Part shown: piece by piece, positions 7,159 through 15,511 of the stretch
Position numbering within the stretch: position 1 is the stretch's first letter
How the letters are laid out: every line of letters starts with the position of its first letter
NCBI GenBank assembly: GCA_049718665.1
Contig: JBNARO010000021.1
Coordinates: forward strand, 1 to 33,423
Reading direction: 5' to 3'
Length of the DNA: 33,423 bases
Origin: NZ13-RE01 sp049718665
GTDB lineage: Bacteria; Dictyoglomota; Dictyoglomia; Dictyoglomales; Dictyoglomaceae
Made by a program: the position numbers and the translations under genes
Notes under the pieces: generated by a model
The model's database searches: none
The model's input: only the letters and a program-made list of their open reading frames with translations
What the model was told of the DNA's origin: nothing

Positions 7159-8923
7159 GGACTATTCCACAGAACTCACAGTAATATCCCCACTCACAAG
7201 GAGGAGTTTCTTCAGCTTTATATGCTTTTTCTCTTTCTTTCTTCAAGAATTCCTTTGAAACTCCTGTTAATATATGGTCCCAAGGTAACCCCTCATCTAA
7301 ACTTTTTTCCCTTAAATATTCTCTTTGATCTATCTTATTATTAATAAAAGCTTTTTCCCACAAAGAAATATTCAAATAATCCCTCCACCCCTCTAATCTA
7401 CTTCCATTTTCCCAAGCAGAATACAAAATTTTTGCTAATTTTCTATCTCCTCTTGAGAAAATAGCTTCTAAGAAACTCATATTATAATCATGAAAATCCA
7501 AATTAAAGGGTCCTCTCTTTAATCTTTTTAAAATATATTCTTTCCTCTTCTCAATGACTTCTCTTTCTGCAAATTTTTCCCACTGAAAAGGAGTATGAGG
7601 TTTTGGAATAAAGACAGAAAATCCTACATGAATAAAAATTCCCCTATTTTCTTGAGGTATTCTTAAAAGTAATTCTACTAATTCCTCAATGTCTTCATCT
7701 TCTTCTGTGGGAAGCCCTAACATAAAGTAAAGTTTTATCTTCTTCCATCCCATCTCATAAGCAGTCCTAATAGTATTGAGAAAATCTTCTGTCCTTAATC
7801 CCTTGTTTATTACTCTTCTCAATCTTTCTGATCCTGCCTCTATTGCAAAAGTCAATCCCGATTTTCTAACTGTTTGCAATTTTTTTGAAAGTCCCAGGGA
7901 GAATTTATCCGCTCTTAAAGAAGGAAGAGAAAAACTTAGATATTTATCTGAAAACTCTTCATTCAAATCTTGAATCAACCTTTCCAAATATGGGTAATCG
8001 TTACTACTTAAAGAAAGAAGACTTATTTCTTCATATCCTGTATTCTTAAAAATTTCTCTAATATATTCCTTAATTTTTTCAGGGCTTCTCAATCTTTTAG
8101 GTCTATAAATATATCCTGCAAGACAAAATCTACAATTTCTTTGACATCCCCTCATTATTTCTATAACACCTCTATCATGAACTATAGAATGTAAAGGAAC
8201 CAAAGGTTTCGTAGGGAAATAAGCTTTGTCAAGCTCTTTGACTATTCTTCTCTTAATTTTCTCTGGGACCCAAAAATATTTAGGTTTTATTTTATTATCT
8301 TCCTCCTCATAGAGAGATGGAATATAAACTCCCTCTATTTCAACCCACCTTTTATATAACTCTATCTTTGATTCTTTACTTTCTTTCCATTCCAAATAGG
8401 TATCTACCAATTCATCAATAGCTTCTTCCGCTTCTCCTATAAAGAAAACATCAATAAAAGGAACTAATGGCTCAGGATTTAACATAGAAGGACCACCTGC
8501 GATAATTAATGGATCTTTTTCATGCCTTTGATTACTAAAAATAGGAATTCCAGAAAGATTTAGGATAGTTAAAACTCCTGAATAGTTAAGTTCATAAGAA
8601 ATACTAAAGCCAATCCAATGAAAATTAAATAAAGGAGTTCTACTTTCTAAAGAGAACAAGGGAATTTTATAATAAGAAAGAGCTTTTTCCATATCTAAAT
8701 CTGGAGCAAAAACTCTTTCACAAAGAGTATCGTCTCTTCTATTTAAGAGATGATAAATTATTTGAAATCCTAAATTTGACATTCCAATTTCATAAAGATC
8801 TGGAAAGGCTAATGCCACATGGAGCTTAGTTTCTCCCCAATTCTTTTTTATCACATTAAATTCTTCTCCTATGTATCTTCCTGGACTTTTCACTTCTTTT
8901 AAAATCCTGTCAATTTTATCCAT
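7151..8923 (-). CDS. TIGR03960-type B12-binding-like radical SAM protein (copy 1)
   Basis: About 590 residues. The N-terminal Rossmann-like region has the layout of a cobalamin-binding domain (FPDLYEIGMSNLGFQIIYHLL, IIAGGPSMLNPEPL, FFIGEAEEAI) but I see no clear DxHxxG cobalamin His motif. The radical-SAM core carries RGCQRNCRFCLAGY (CxxxCxxC). A C-terminal cysteine group (PPCEWGYYCEFCG) may bind metal. The DUF2344 partner follows with an 8-nt overlap. A full-length relative lies at 13819-15510. I prefer the ATG at 8923 over the in-frame GTG at 8938, because MDKIDRIL is the usual start. Its 5' end overlaps rodA slightly. The substrate is unknown. Confidence 0.85.
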   Translation of the reverse strand: MDKIDRILKEVKSPGRYIGEEFNVIKKNWGETKLHVALAFPDLYEIGMSNLGFQIIYHLLNRRDDTLCERVFAPDLDMEKALSYYKIPLFSLESRTPLFNFHWIGFSISYELNYSGVLTILNLSGIPIFSNQRHEKDPLIIAGGPSMLNPEPLVPFIDVFFIGEAEEAIDELVDTYLEWKESKESKIELYKRWVEIEGVYIPSLYEEEDNKIKPKYFWVPEKIKRRIVKELDKAYFPTKPLVPLHSIVHDRGVIEIMRGCQRNCRFCLAGYIYRPKRLRSPEKIKEYIREIFKNTGYEEISLLSLSSNDYPYLERLIQDLNEEFSDKYLSFSLPSLRADKFSLGLSKKLQTVRKSGLTFAIEAGSERLRRVINKGLRTEDFLNTIRTAYEMGWKKIKLYFMLGLPTEEDEDIEELVELLLRIPQENRGIFIHVGFSVFIPKPHTPFQWEKFAEREVIEKRKEYILKRLKRGPFNLDFHDYNMSFLEAIFSRGDRKLAKILYSAWENGSRLEGWRDYLNISLWEKAFINNKIDQREYLREKSLDEGLPWDHILTGVSKEFLKKEREKAYKAEETPPCEWGYYCEFCGIVHE

Positions 8924-10019
8924 ATATTGTCTTCTCACTTCTTAAGGATATATTAATCACAAAGCTTAACATCATAAGATTAGCTATTAAAGATGTTCTT
9001 GCAAAACTTACAAAAGGTAAAGGTACACCCACTACAGGTAAAAGTCCTAATACCATAGCTATATTTATAAAAGTTTGAATCACCCAGTTAAAAAGTATTC
9101 CTCCAGCTAAAAACCTTCCAAAATCATCAACCGCGTTAACATATACTTGCCAAGAATAATAAAACAAAAGATAATAAATTACTAATAAAATAATTCCACC
9201 AATAAAACCAAACTCTTCCCCTATAACAGTAAATATAAAGTCTGTGTGTTGTTCAGGGATTAAATTAAGATGGGTTTGTTGTCCACTTAGCCAACCTTTC
9301 CCAAAGATTTTACCTGAACCAATGGCAATTAAACCTTGTAGAACTTGATATCCACTTCCTAAGGGGTCTTTAGAAGGATTTAAAAAAGTTATTATCCTTT
9401 GTTGTTGATAAGGTTTTAAAAGAAACCAGAAAAAGGGAAGAAAAAGTAAGAAAATCATTAAACTTTTCAAAATATATCTTTTAGGAACTCCTCCTAAAAT
9501 AAACAGAAAAAATCCTGTTAAGGCTATGATTATTGAAGTTCCTAAATCAGGTTGTAGAAATACAAATAAAAATGTTAATAATAAAAGAAAACCTGAAAAA
9601 AAGAACTCTTTAATTCCCAATTCTTCCTTTTTCTTTCTTAATTCGCAGAAATATCCACTAAATGAAAGAACTATAAATAACTTAGAAAGCTCAGAAGGTT
9701 GAAAAGAAAAACCAAAGATAGAAAACCATCTTTGAGCTCCTAAGCTTTCTCTTCCAAAAAACAATACTGCAATTAGTAAAATCAGATTAAGCAGATATAT
9801 AACAAACCATAGCCTTTCCCATGCTCTATAAGGGAAACTTAATAACATCAAAAATAGAATGCTTCCAATGAAAAAGGCAGTTAACTGTCTTTCCACAAAA
9901 AGAAATGGTGATAAATTCTTTCCTATAAGCCTACTTATAGTAGCACTATAGATAGAAAAAAGTCCAATAGCGATTAGAAGAAGAGCTAATATTATTATTT
10001 TTATCTCTCTACTTCTCAT
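8916..10019 (-). CDS. rodA: RodA peptidoglycan glycosyltransferase (SEDS family)
   Basis: A 367-residue polytopic SEDS protein with about ten membrane helices, which polymerises lipid II during cell elongation with a class B PBP. Typical segments are QPSELSKL, GSGKIFGKGWLSG, and EQHTDFIFTVIGEEFG with the catalytic Asp. It is called RodA rather than FtsW because it lies outside the dcw cluster and a separate FtsW is at 21762-22838. No mreB/C/D or elongation PBP is in view. One oddity: the normally near-invariant SYGG/SFGG before the last helix reads SFAR here. It overlaps DUF1015 upstream by 11 nt. Confidence 0.88.
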   Translation of the reverse strand: MRSREIKIIILALLLIAIGLFSIYSATISRLIGKNLSPFLFVERQLTAFFIGSILFLMLLSFPYRAWERLWFVIYLLNLILLIAVLFFGRESLGAQRWFSIFGFSFQPSELSKLFIVLSFSGYFCELRKKKEELGIKEFFFSGFLLLLTFLFVFLQPDLGTSIIIALTGFFLFILGGVPKRYILKSLMIFLLFLPFFWFLLKPYQQQRIITFLNPSKDPLGSGYQVLQGLIAIGSGKIFGKGWLSGQQTHLNLIPEQHTDFIFTVIGEEFGFIGGIILLVIYYLLFYYSWQVYVNAVDDFGRFLAGGILFNWVIQTFINIAMVLGLLPVVGVPLPFVSFARTSLIANLMMLSFVINISLRSEKTIYG

Positions 10020-11241
10020 AATCTATCTTCCAAAAAATTAGACCAGAAATAGGTTTTGGATAAAAATATGTGGATTTCTGAGGAAGTCTTTCTCCTTTTA
10101 TTGCTAAGGTATAAATAGTTTCTAAGGGAATAGCAGGAAGTAAGAAAGCAGAACTAAATTCATTTGACGATACTAATTCTTGAACCTCTTTAATACTATG
10201 AGAAAATCTAATAAGACTTTTTTCTTGCAGTTCTCCCTCTTTTATGTTTAGAATTCCCTCCCAAACACCTTTCTGTAGAAGAGTAGTAGGTAAAACCCAC
10301 CAAATATTTGATTTTTCGTGATTAGAAGATAAATAAGCTAATTTAGGGAAAAGTTTGTATAATTTCTTCTTAGTATAATAATAAATAAAAGGATTAGAAG
10401 GGCTAAATACAAGATCTAACTTACCTTCCTGAAAGTCCTCTTCATTTATTTCGAAATAATCTTCCAAGTCCACAAGAGAAATGTTCAAATTATTTCTCAA
10501 TATTCTATGAGTAGGTAAAACCTTAATTCCAGGATCATATAGATCAGTAAGAAGAATAAAAATATAGCCAAATCTATCATCCTTTTTCTCTTGATAATAA
10601 CTCCAAGATGCTTCGTATCTATGATGCCCATCTGCGATTAATATTTTTTTCTTCTTAAAGAATTGTTTTATCCTCTCTTCCCACAAAGATGGAACTTTCC
10701 ATAATATATGTTCCCTCTCATCCCAACTTTTTGCATTTATTAAAGTTTTCTCTTTTTCTAAATCTTGCCATAATTTTGACATAAATCCCTCTTTATCTTC
10801 ATATATTCCCCATATTGGTTCAAAATTTGCATTACAATGTCTCAAAATTTCCAATCTATCCTTTTTAGGACCATAAAAGGTCTGCTCATGGGGAAGAACA
10901 TCCTCTTCTCCTAAAGGTTGTAGTTTTATAAGGGCTAAAAGTCCCCAGGTTACTTCTTTTCTCCCATACCACCAAAATTTTTGTTTATATACATAAAAAG
11001 CACTGTCTTCTTCTTTTATTAAAATCTTCTCTTTGATCCATTCATCTAATATTTTTGCAATTTCCTTGTAATCTGTGGGTACTTTTTCTCCTAAGGTCAA
11101 ATGGACAAAGTTATAGGGGTGAGAATTTAGAAATTTTGTTCTTTCCTCTTGAGATATTACATCGTAAGGAAGACAGATTACTTTTTCTAAAGGAATCTTA
11201 TCATTATATCTAAATCCTGAAAAAGGTAAAATTTCAATCAT
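10009..11241 (-). CDS. DUF1015 family protein (COG4198)
   Basis: A 410-residue protein of the widespread, uncharacterised DUF1015 family. Family hallmarks are an opening with LPYDVISQEER, NFVHLTLGE, VLPHEQTFYGPKKDRLEIL, and the highly conserved IADGHHRYEAS. The conserved His and Asp residues look like an enzyme active site, but no reaction is established. It sits between the histidine kinase (4-nt gap) and rodA (11-nt overlap), with GGAAGGG before its ATG. In other genomes the family is often near serine or amino-acid metabolism genes, which is not the case here. Confidence 0.82.
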   Translation of the reverse strand: MIEILPFSGFRYNDKIPLEKVICLPYDVISQEERTKFLNSHPYNFVHLTLGEKVPTDYKEIAKILDEWIKEKILIKEEDSAFYVYKQKFWWYGRKEVTWGLLALIKLQPLGEEDVLPHEQTFYGPKKDRLEILRHCNANFEPIWGIYEDKEGFMSKLWQDLEKEKTLINAKSWDEREHILWKVPSLWEERIKQFFKKKKILIADGHHRYEASWSYYQEKKDDRFGYIFILLTDLYDPGIKVLPTHRILRNNLNISLVDLEDYFEINEEDFQEGKLDLVFSPSNPFIYYYTKKKLYKLFPKLAYLSSNHEKSNIWWVLPTTLLQKGVWEGILNIKEGELQEKSLIRFSHSIKEVQELVSSNEFSSAFLLPAIPLETIYTLAIKGERLPQKSTYFYPKPISGLIFWKIDYEK

Positions 11242-11245
11242 ATAC

Positions 11246-12277
11246 TTACCCTTCCTTTCTTTTTGGAATAAAAATCTTAAAGGTCGTTCCTTGATTCAAC
11301 TTACTTTCTACTTCTACTCTCCAATTATGCCTTTCTACTAATTTTTTGACAATAGCCAATCCAAGTCCACTGCTAAATCCATTCTCACTGCTTCTTGCTC
11401 TATCTACTCTATAAAACCTGTCAAAAATATGTGGTAAATCCCTTTCAGAAATTCCTATCCCTGTATCTCTTATTATCAAAATAATATTTTCAGAATCCTC
11501 TCTCGCTGAAAATTCAATTTCTCCTTTTTCTGGAGTATATTTTACTGCGTTTTCTAATAAATTAAAAAGAATAGTTTCTAAATGTTGAGGGTCTGCATAG
11601 AGCTCTAAGGACGAAGAGACATTTAGATTCAGCTTCAAACTTTTCTTCTTTATAAGAGGATTAAGACTTTCTAAAACCTTCTCTACAATATCGATCAAAA
11701 ATAGATTTTGAGGATTAACTTCCACAACACCAGCTTCTAAACGAGAAAGATTTAAAAGATTAGTCACTAATTTTGTCATTCTTGAAATTTCTCTTCTTAA
11801 ATAGGGGAAAAATTCTTGATAAATTTCTTCAAGAGTGATTTTTCTTTCAGAAAAAAGGTCCAAAAGAATCTGCATAGAAGTAAGAGGAGTTCTCAACTCA
11901 TGGGAAGCATTAGCTATAAAATCTCTATAGTTTTCCTCAAGTTTTTCATGGATACTTTTATCATTAATAATAAAAAGGACTTCATCACCGTTAGACAGAT
12001 AGAAAGAATTAATTTCTAATAGTTTTTTCTCCTTACCCCAAAAATGAATAGAAAGGCTCTGATTTTTCTTTTCATTAATAGTTTTTTTAAAAAGTTCATC
12101 AATTTCATAATCAGGAACTAATTCAAAAAATCTTTTATCAATTTTTGGAGGATCTAATTCTAACAATTTAGCTCCATAAGGATTTATATATTTCAAATAT
12201 CCTTCTCTATCAACTAAGAATACTCCTACAGGAATATTCTTAGATAATACTTCCCATCTTTCTTTAAACTTTTCGAT
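11246..12277 (-). CDS. PAS-domain sensor histidine kinase, apparent AUC start
   Basis: A PhoR/WalK-type kinase without any membrane segment, so probably cytosolic. A PAS domain leads into HisKA (NASHELRTPL; phospho-acceptor His at residue 126 from the AUC start) and HATPase_c with N box (LLENAVKY), DTGIGI and GLGLAIVK. The first conventional start, TTG at 12196, would cut the PAS domain (VLSKNIPVGVFLVDREGY | LKYINPYGA) and has AAGGA only 3 nt away. The frame stays open to a TAG at 12305-12307 with no ATG, GTG or TTG. A strong AAGGAGG at 12286-12292 stands 8 nt before an in-frame AUC at 12275-12277, giving 343 residues. It pairs with the upstream response regulator; the signal is unknown. Confidence 0.8.
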   Translation of the reverse strand: MEKFKERWEVLSKNIPVGVFLVDREGYLKYINPYGAKLLELDPPKIDKRFFELVPDYEIDELFKKTINEKKNQSLSIHFWGKEKKLLEINSFYLSNGDEVLFIINDKSIHEKLEENYRDFIANASHELRTPLTSMQILLDLFSERKITLEEIYQEFFPYLRREISRMTKLVTNLLNLSRLEAGVVEVNPQNLFLIDIVEKVLESLNPLIKKKSLKLNLNVSSSLELYADPQHLETILFNLLENAVKYTPEKGEIEFSAREDSENIILIIRDTGIGISERDLPHIFDRFYRVDRARSSENGFSSGLGLAIVKKLVERHNWRVEVESKLNQGTTFKIFIPKRKEG

Positions 12278-12278
12278 T

Positions 12279-12962
12279 TTAAGAACCTCCTTGGAATTTA
12301 TATCCTAAATTTCTAACAGTAACAATATATTTTGGATGGCTTGGGTCTTCTTCTATTTTTTCTCTTAGCCATCTAATATAAACATCTACTGTCCTTGGCT
12401 CACCCCAAAAATTCTCTCCCCAGATATGCTTTATTATATTCTCTCGAGTTAACACAATCCCAGGGGAAGATAAAAATAACTTTAAAATTTCAAATTCTCT
12501 GTAAGAAAGGTTAACTTCTTTTCCTTTAATCTTAACTATTCTTCTATTCAAATCCATTTCAAAGGGAGGAACTATAATTTTTTCATTCTTTATTATATTA
12601 GATTGATATCTCCTTAGAACAGCCTCAATTCTTGCTAATAATTCTTTTGCCCCAAAAGGTTTTGTTATATAATCATCCGCACCTAATTTTAATCCCACAA
12701 CCTTATCTACCTCCTCATCCTTAGCAGTAAGCATAATTATAGGTATATCACTAACCTGTCTTATTTCTTTACATACCTCCCACCCATCTTTCTCTGGAAG
12801 AAGTAAATCTAAAAGCACTAAATCAGGTTCGAAAGATTTAAATTTTTCTATAGCTTCATTACCATTATACGCAATCTCGACTTTATAACCTTCTTTGGTA
12901 AGTAATAAAAAAAGAGAATTAACAATACCTCTATCATCTTCAACTAAAAGTATCTTCTTCAT
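12279..12962 (-). CDS. OmpR/PhoB-family response regulator
   Basis: A 227-residue two-component regulator. The receiver domain (about 1-120) has the acidic pair Asp9-Asp10, phospho-acceptor Asp52 (LLDLLLP), the switch Thr (MLTAKD) and the conserved Lys (ITKPFG). The C-terminal winged helix (about 130-225) has the OmpR recognition pattern RTVDVYIRWLREKIEEDP. It is the cognate partner of the kinase that follows directly. The start ATG overlaps the yggS stop as ATGA. Targets are unknown. Sitting next to rodA and just downstream of dcw makes cell-envelope control plausible, but that is inference. Confidence 0.92.
   Translation of the reverse strand: MKKILLVEDDRGIVNSLFLLLTKEGYKVEIAYNGNEAIEKFKSFEPDLVLLDLLLPEKDGWEVCKEIRQVSDIPIIMLTAKDEEVDKVVGLKLGADDYITKPFGAKELLARIEAVLRRYQSNIIKNEKIIVPPFEMDLNRRIVKIKGKEVNLSYREFEILKLFLSSPGIVLTRENIIKHIWGENFWGEPRTVDVYIRWLREKIEEDPSHPKYIVTVRNLGYKFQGGS
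12286..12292 (-). promoter_or_regulatory. Strong Shine-Dalgarno that places the kinase start at AUC
   Basis: AAGGAGG lies inside the final codons of the response regulator, 8 nt before ATC (12275-12277) in the histidine kinase frame. No ATG, GTG or TTG lies at a suitable distance in that frame. An ATG at about 12261 is out of frame and stops after five codons. Confidence 0.65.
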
Positions 12963-13669
12963 ATCCTCACCTCAAAATCTCTTGAAAATATTATTCTTCC
13001 TAATCTTAAAAGATTTGCTCCCTCCTCAATAGCTATAGGAAAATCTTCAGACATTCCCATAGAAAGATAAGGTAAATCTAATCCTGTTTCTCTTCTTAAC
13101 TTTTCTCTTAACTCATATAATCTTCTAAAAGAACTTCTTATTAGATTTTTATCTGAAGTTAATGGGCCAATGGTCATTAACCCTAAAATTTCTATGTTAT
13201 CTAAACTCAGTATGTTATCTAAATTTTTAAAAAATTCTTCTTCTTTAAATCCAAATTTTGATGGCTCTCCTGAAGTATTAAATTGAATCAAAACCTTAAT
13301 CTTTTTTCCTAATTTCTTTCCTTCCTTATTAATCTCTAAAGCTAATAAATAACTATCTAAGGAATGAATCAAAGAAAATAATCTTACCGCTTTCTTCACT
13401 TTGTTTCTTTGAAGATGCCCTACCATATGCCATTCTAAAGGTAAATTTGCAAGTTCATTAATCTTTTTTTCTGCTTCCTGTACTCTATTTTCTCCTATAA
13501 GTGTTATACCTGATAAAAAAGCCTCCTTAATATAGGAAGAAGGACATCCTTTAGAAACTGCAACTACTTCTATATCTTCTTTATTTCTTCCTATACGAGA
13601 AGAAATTTTTTCTATTTCTTCCCTTACTCTTTCCCAATTTTTTCTTATATAACTTAAATCCTCTTCCAT
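12959..13669 (-). CDS. YggS/PLPBP-family pyridoxal phosphate homeostasis protein
   Basis: A 236-residue single-domain PLP-binding protein of the YggS family (alanine-racemase-like barrel). The PLP lysine is Lys40 in VVAVSKG. Other marks are GENRVQE, WHMVGHLQRNK, IQFNTSGEPSKFG, LMTIGP, and LSMGMSEDFPIAIEEGANLLRLGR. The family buffers PLP and affects vitamin B6 and amino-acid homeostasis, with no known catalytic activity. It often follows ftsZ in Gram-positive dcw clusters, and here it comes next but one after ftsZ. It opens a new gene series after a 149-bp gap with a candidate promoter. Confidence 0.93.
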   Translation of the reverse strand: MEEDLSYIRKNWERVREEIEKISSRIGRNKEDIEVVAVSKGCPSSYIKEAFLSGITLIGENRVQEAEKKINELANLPLEWHMVGHLQRNKVKKAVRLFSLIHSLDSYLLALEINKEGKKLGKKIKVLIQFNTSGEPSKFGFKEEEFFKNLDNILSLDNIEILGLMTIGPLTSDKNLIRSSFRRLYELREKLRRETGLDLPYLSMGMSEDFPIAIEEGANLLRLGRIIFSRDFEVRI

Positions 13670-13695
13670 ATTATATCTACCATTTATCCTCTCAA

Positions 13696-13725
13696 ATTTT
13701 ACAACTAAATATCTTCCCTCTTCAA
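13696..13725 (-). promoter_or_regulatory. Candidate promoter for the yggS-rodA-tadA series
   Basis: TTGAAG (13720-13725), an 18-base spacer, then TAAAAT (13696-13701), with the yggS ATG about 27 nt downstream of the -10. It lies in the only sizeable gap between mraZ and tadA. No convincing intrinsic terminator for the preceding dcw transcript is visible in the gap, only a weak TTTG/CAAA inverted repeat and U-rich runs, so read-through from dcw is possible. Confidence 0.4.
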
Positions 13726-13818
13726 TATTTAAGGAATAAAAAGTTAAATTGCATAATACACCCGTTTCGTGAATTTATAAAAAGAAAAAGAGACTTTGAA
13801 ACAAATCCATGAGAAATC

Positions 13819-15510
13819 TTAAGTTATTCCTTCGCATATTCCACAAGCTTTGCAACCATTAAAACAAGGGGGAGTTACTTTCTCTTGATAAGCTTTTTCT
13901 CTTTCCCTCCATAGATATTCTTTTTTAACTCCAATATCTATTATATCCCAAGGGAAAAATTCGTCTTCATCTCTTTCTCTATGAAGGAAGATTTCTCTTT
14001 CCCAAGATAAAGTTTTAATTAACTTCCTTAGAGAAATTTTATAATTCCACATTTTATTTAATCTTCTATCTCCCCTACTTAAAATTCCCTGTAGAATACT
14101 TAAAAAAACATCCTCTTTCTGTATTTCTATCTTGTCTATCTTGTATAATTTTTTTTCAATATATTCCTGAATTTTTTTGAAGTAGTCTTCTCGCTCCATT
14201 TTTTCCCATTGAAAGGGAGTATGAGGTTTTGGGATAAAACAAGACAGACTTACAGATATTTGAACTCTTTTTAAAATATTTCTTATTTTTTTTATTAATT
14301 CTATTATGCCTTCTATATCCTCTTGAGTTTCAGTGGGTAATCCGTACATGAAATATAACTTTAAGGTATTAATAGGGAGATCTTTTAGCTTATATATAAA
14401 GTTTAAAATATCTGCATTAGTGAAATTTTTATTAATTACTCTTCTAAGCCTGTCACTCCCTGTCTCTGGAGCAATAGTTAACGTTTTTTGTTGGGAATGT
14501 AAAATAATTTCTAATATTTCCTCATCTAACTGATCTAACCTTAGGGAAGAAAAGGAAATTAAAATTTCCTTTTCTTTTAAAAATTCCTTCACTTTGTTCC
14601 ACGGGATAGATTTATCTATAGATGGTAATATAAGTCCAATTCGTATATTTTCAGCAAATTGCTTGTTAATTTCAGAAATTGCAAGAGATATATCCGCTTT
14701 TCGTGAAGGTCTGTAAAAATATCCTGCAAGACAAAATCTACATTGATGAACACAACCTCTTACTCCTTCTAAAAGGGCCATATTAGAGAAAAAAGACAAA
14801 GGACTAACTATAGGAGAAAAAATAGGATTTTTGAAAAAATTTATATTAATTTCTCTTTTTATGGGTAATTCTTGAAAAGATTTATATCCTAAAATTTTTC
14901 CGTCTTCATCATAAAAAGGCTCAGAAAATCTTGGTATATAGACACCTTTTATAGTAGAGGACTCTTCCAAGAATTTGTTTTTATCCCAACCATTTAACTT
15001 TTTGTTAATAAGAAGCTCAGAAAATTTTTTAATAAAACCTTCCCCTTCACCTATAAAAATTAAATCAAAAATTTCAGCTAAAGGTTCAGGATTAGAACTT
15101 ATTGCTATTCCGCCTGCTACGATTAAAGGATAATTTTCATCTCTATCCTTAGAATACAAAGGGATTTTCTCTTTTTCTAAAATTTTTATAACATTAAAAT
15201 AATCTAATTCAAAACTTAAAGAAAAAGCCCAAACATCAAAATCTTTTCCTGGTCTCTGAGTCTCTATGGAGTAAAGAGGAAAATCACAATTCTTTGGGAA
15301 ATCCTCAGGGATAAAAGCTCTTTCACACAAGATTCCCTTTTGGTCATTAAAAAGCTTGTAAATGATAAGATATCCTAAATTGCTTAGAGATAAGGAATAT
15401 TTGTTGGGAAAGATAAGCAAAATACTTATATCTCCGCCTCTTTTCGAAAGTTTATATCCTCTTTCTTTGTCTAAGATTTCTTTAATTTTCCTTTTAAAAT
15501 CCCAGTTCAA
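13819..15510 (-). CDS. TIGR03960-like radical SAM protein (copy 2), end of dcw cluster
   Basis: A 563-residue paralogue of the protein at 7151-8923, with the same order of parts: an N-terminal Rossmann-like region (FPNKYSLSLSNLGYLIIYKLF, LIVAGGIAISSNPEPL, LIFIGEGEGFI), radical-SAM core RGCVHQCRFCLAGYFYRPSR, a KPHTPFQWEKM segment shared almost word for word with copy 1, and a C-terminal cysteine group (PPCFNGCKACGIC). It lacks an adjacent DUF2344 gene. It starts 1 nt after the ftsZ stop, so it is the last gene of the dcw transcript. ATG start. The substrate is unknown. Presumably it diverged after an old duplication. Confidence 0.82.
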   Translation of the reverse strand: MNWDFKRKIKEILDKERGYKLSKRGGDISILLIFPNKYSLSLSNLGYLIIYKLFNDQKGILCERAFIPEDFPKNCDFPLYSIETQRPGKDFDVWAFSLSFELDYFNVIKILEKEKIPLYSKDRDENYPLIVAGGIAISSNPEPLAEIFDLIFIGEGEGFIKKFSELLINKKLNGWDKNKFLEESSTIKGVYIPRFSEPFYDEDGKILGYKSFQELPIKREININFFKNPIFSPIVSPLSFFSNMALLEGVRGCVHQCRFCLAGYFYRPSRKADISLAISEINKQFAENIRIGLILPSIDKSIPWNKVKEFLKEKEILISFSSLRLDQLDEEILEIILHSQQKTLTIAPETGSDRLRRVINKNFTNADILNFIYKLKDLPINTLKLYFMYGLPTETQEDIEGIIELIKKIRNILKRVQISVSLSCFIPKPHTPFQWEKMEREDYFKKIQEYIEKKLYKIDKIEIQKEDVFLSILQGILSRGDRRLNKMWNYKISLRKLIKTLSWEREIFLHRERDEDEFFPWDIIDIGVKKEYLWREREKAYQEKVTPPCFNGCKACGICEGIT

Positions 15511-15511
15511 T

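Noticed and set aside
13736..13768. A ten-codon minus-strand mini-ORF in the yggS upstream gap
   Set aside because: It has no ribosome site or recognisable leader-peptide composition, and it lies upstream of the likely yggS promoter.
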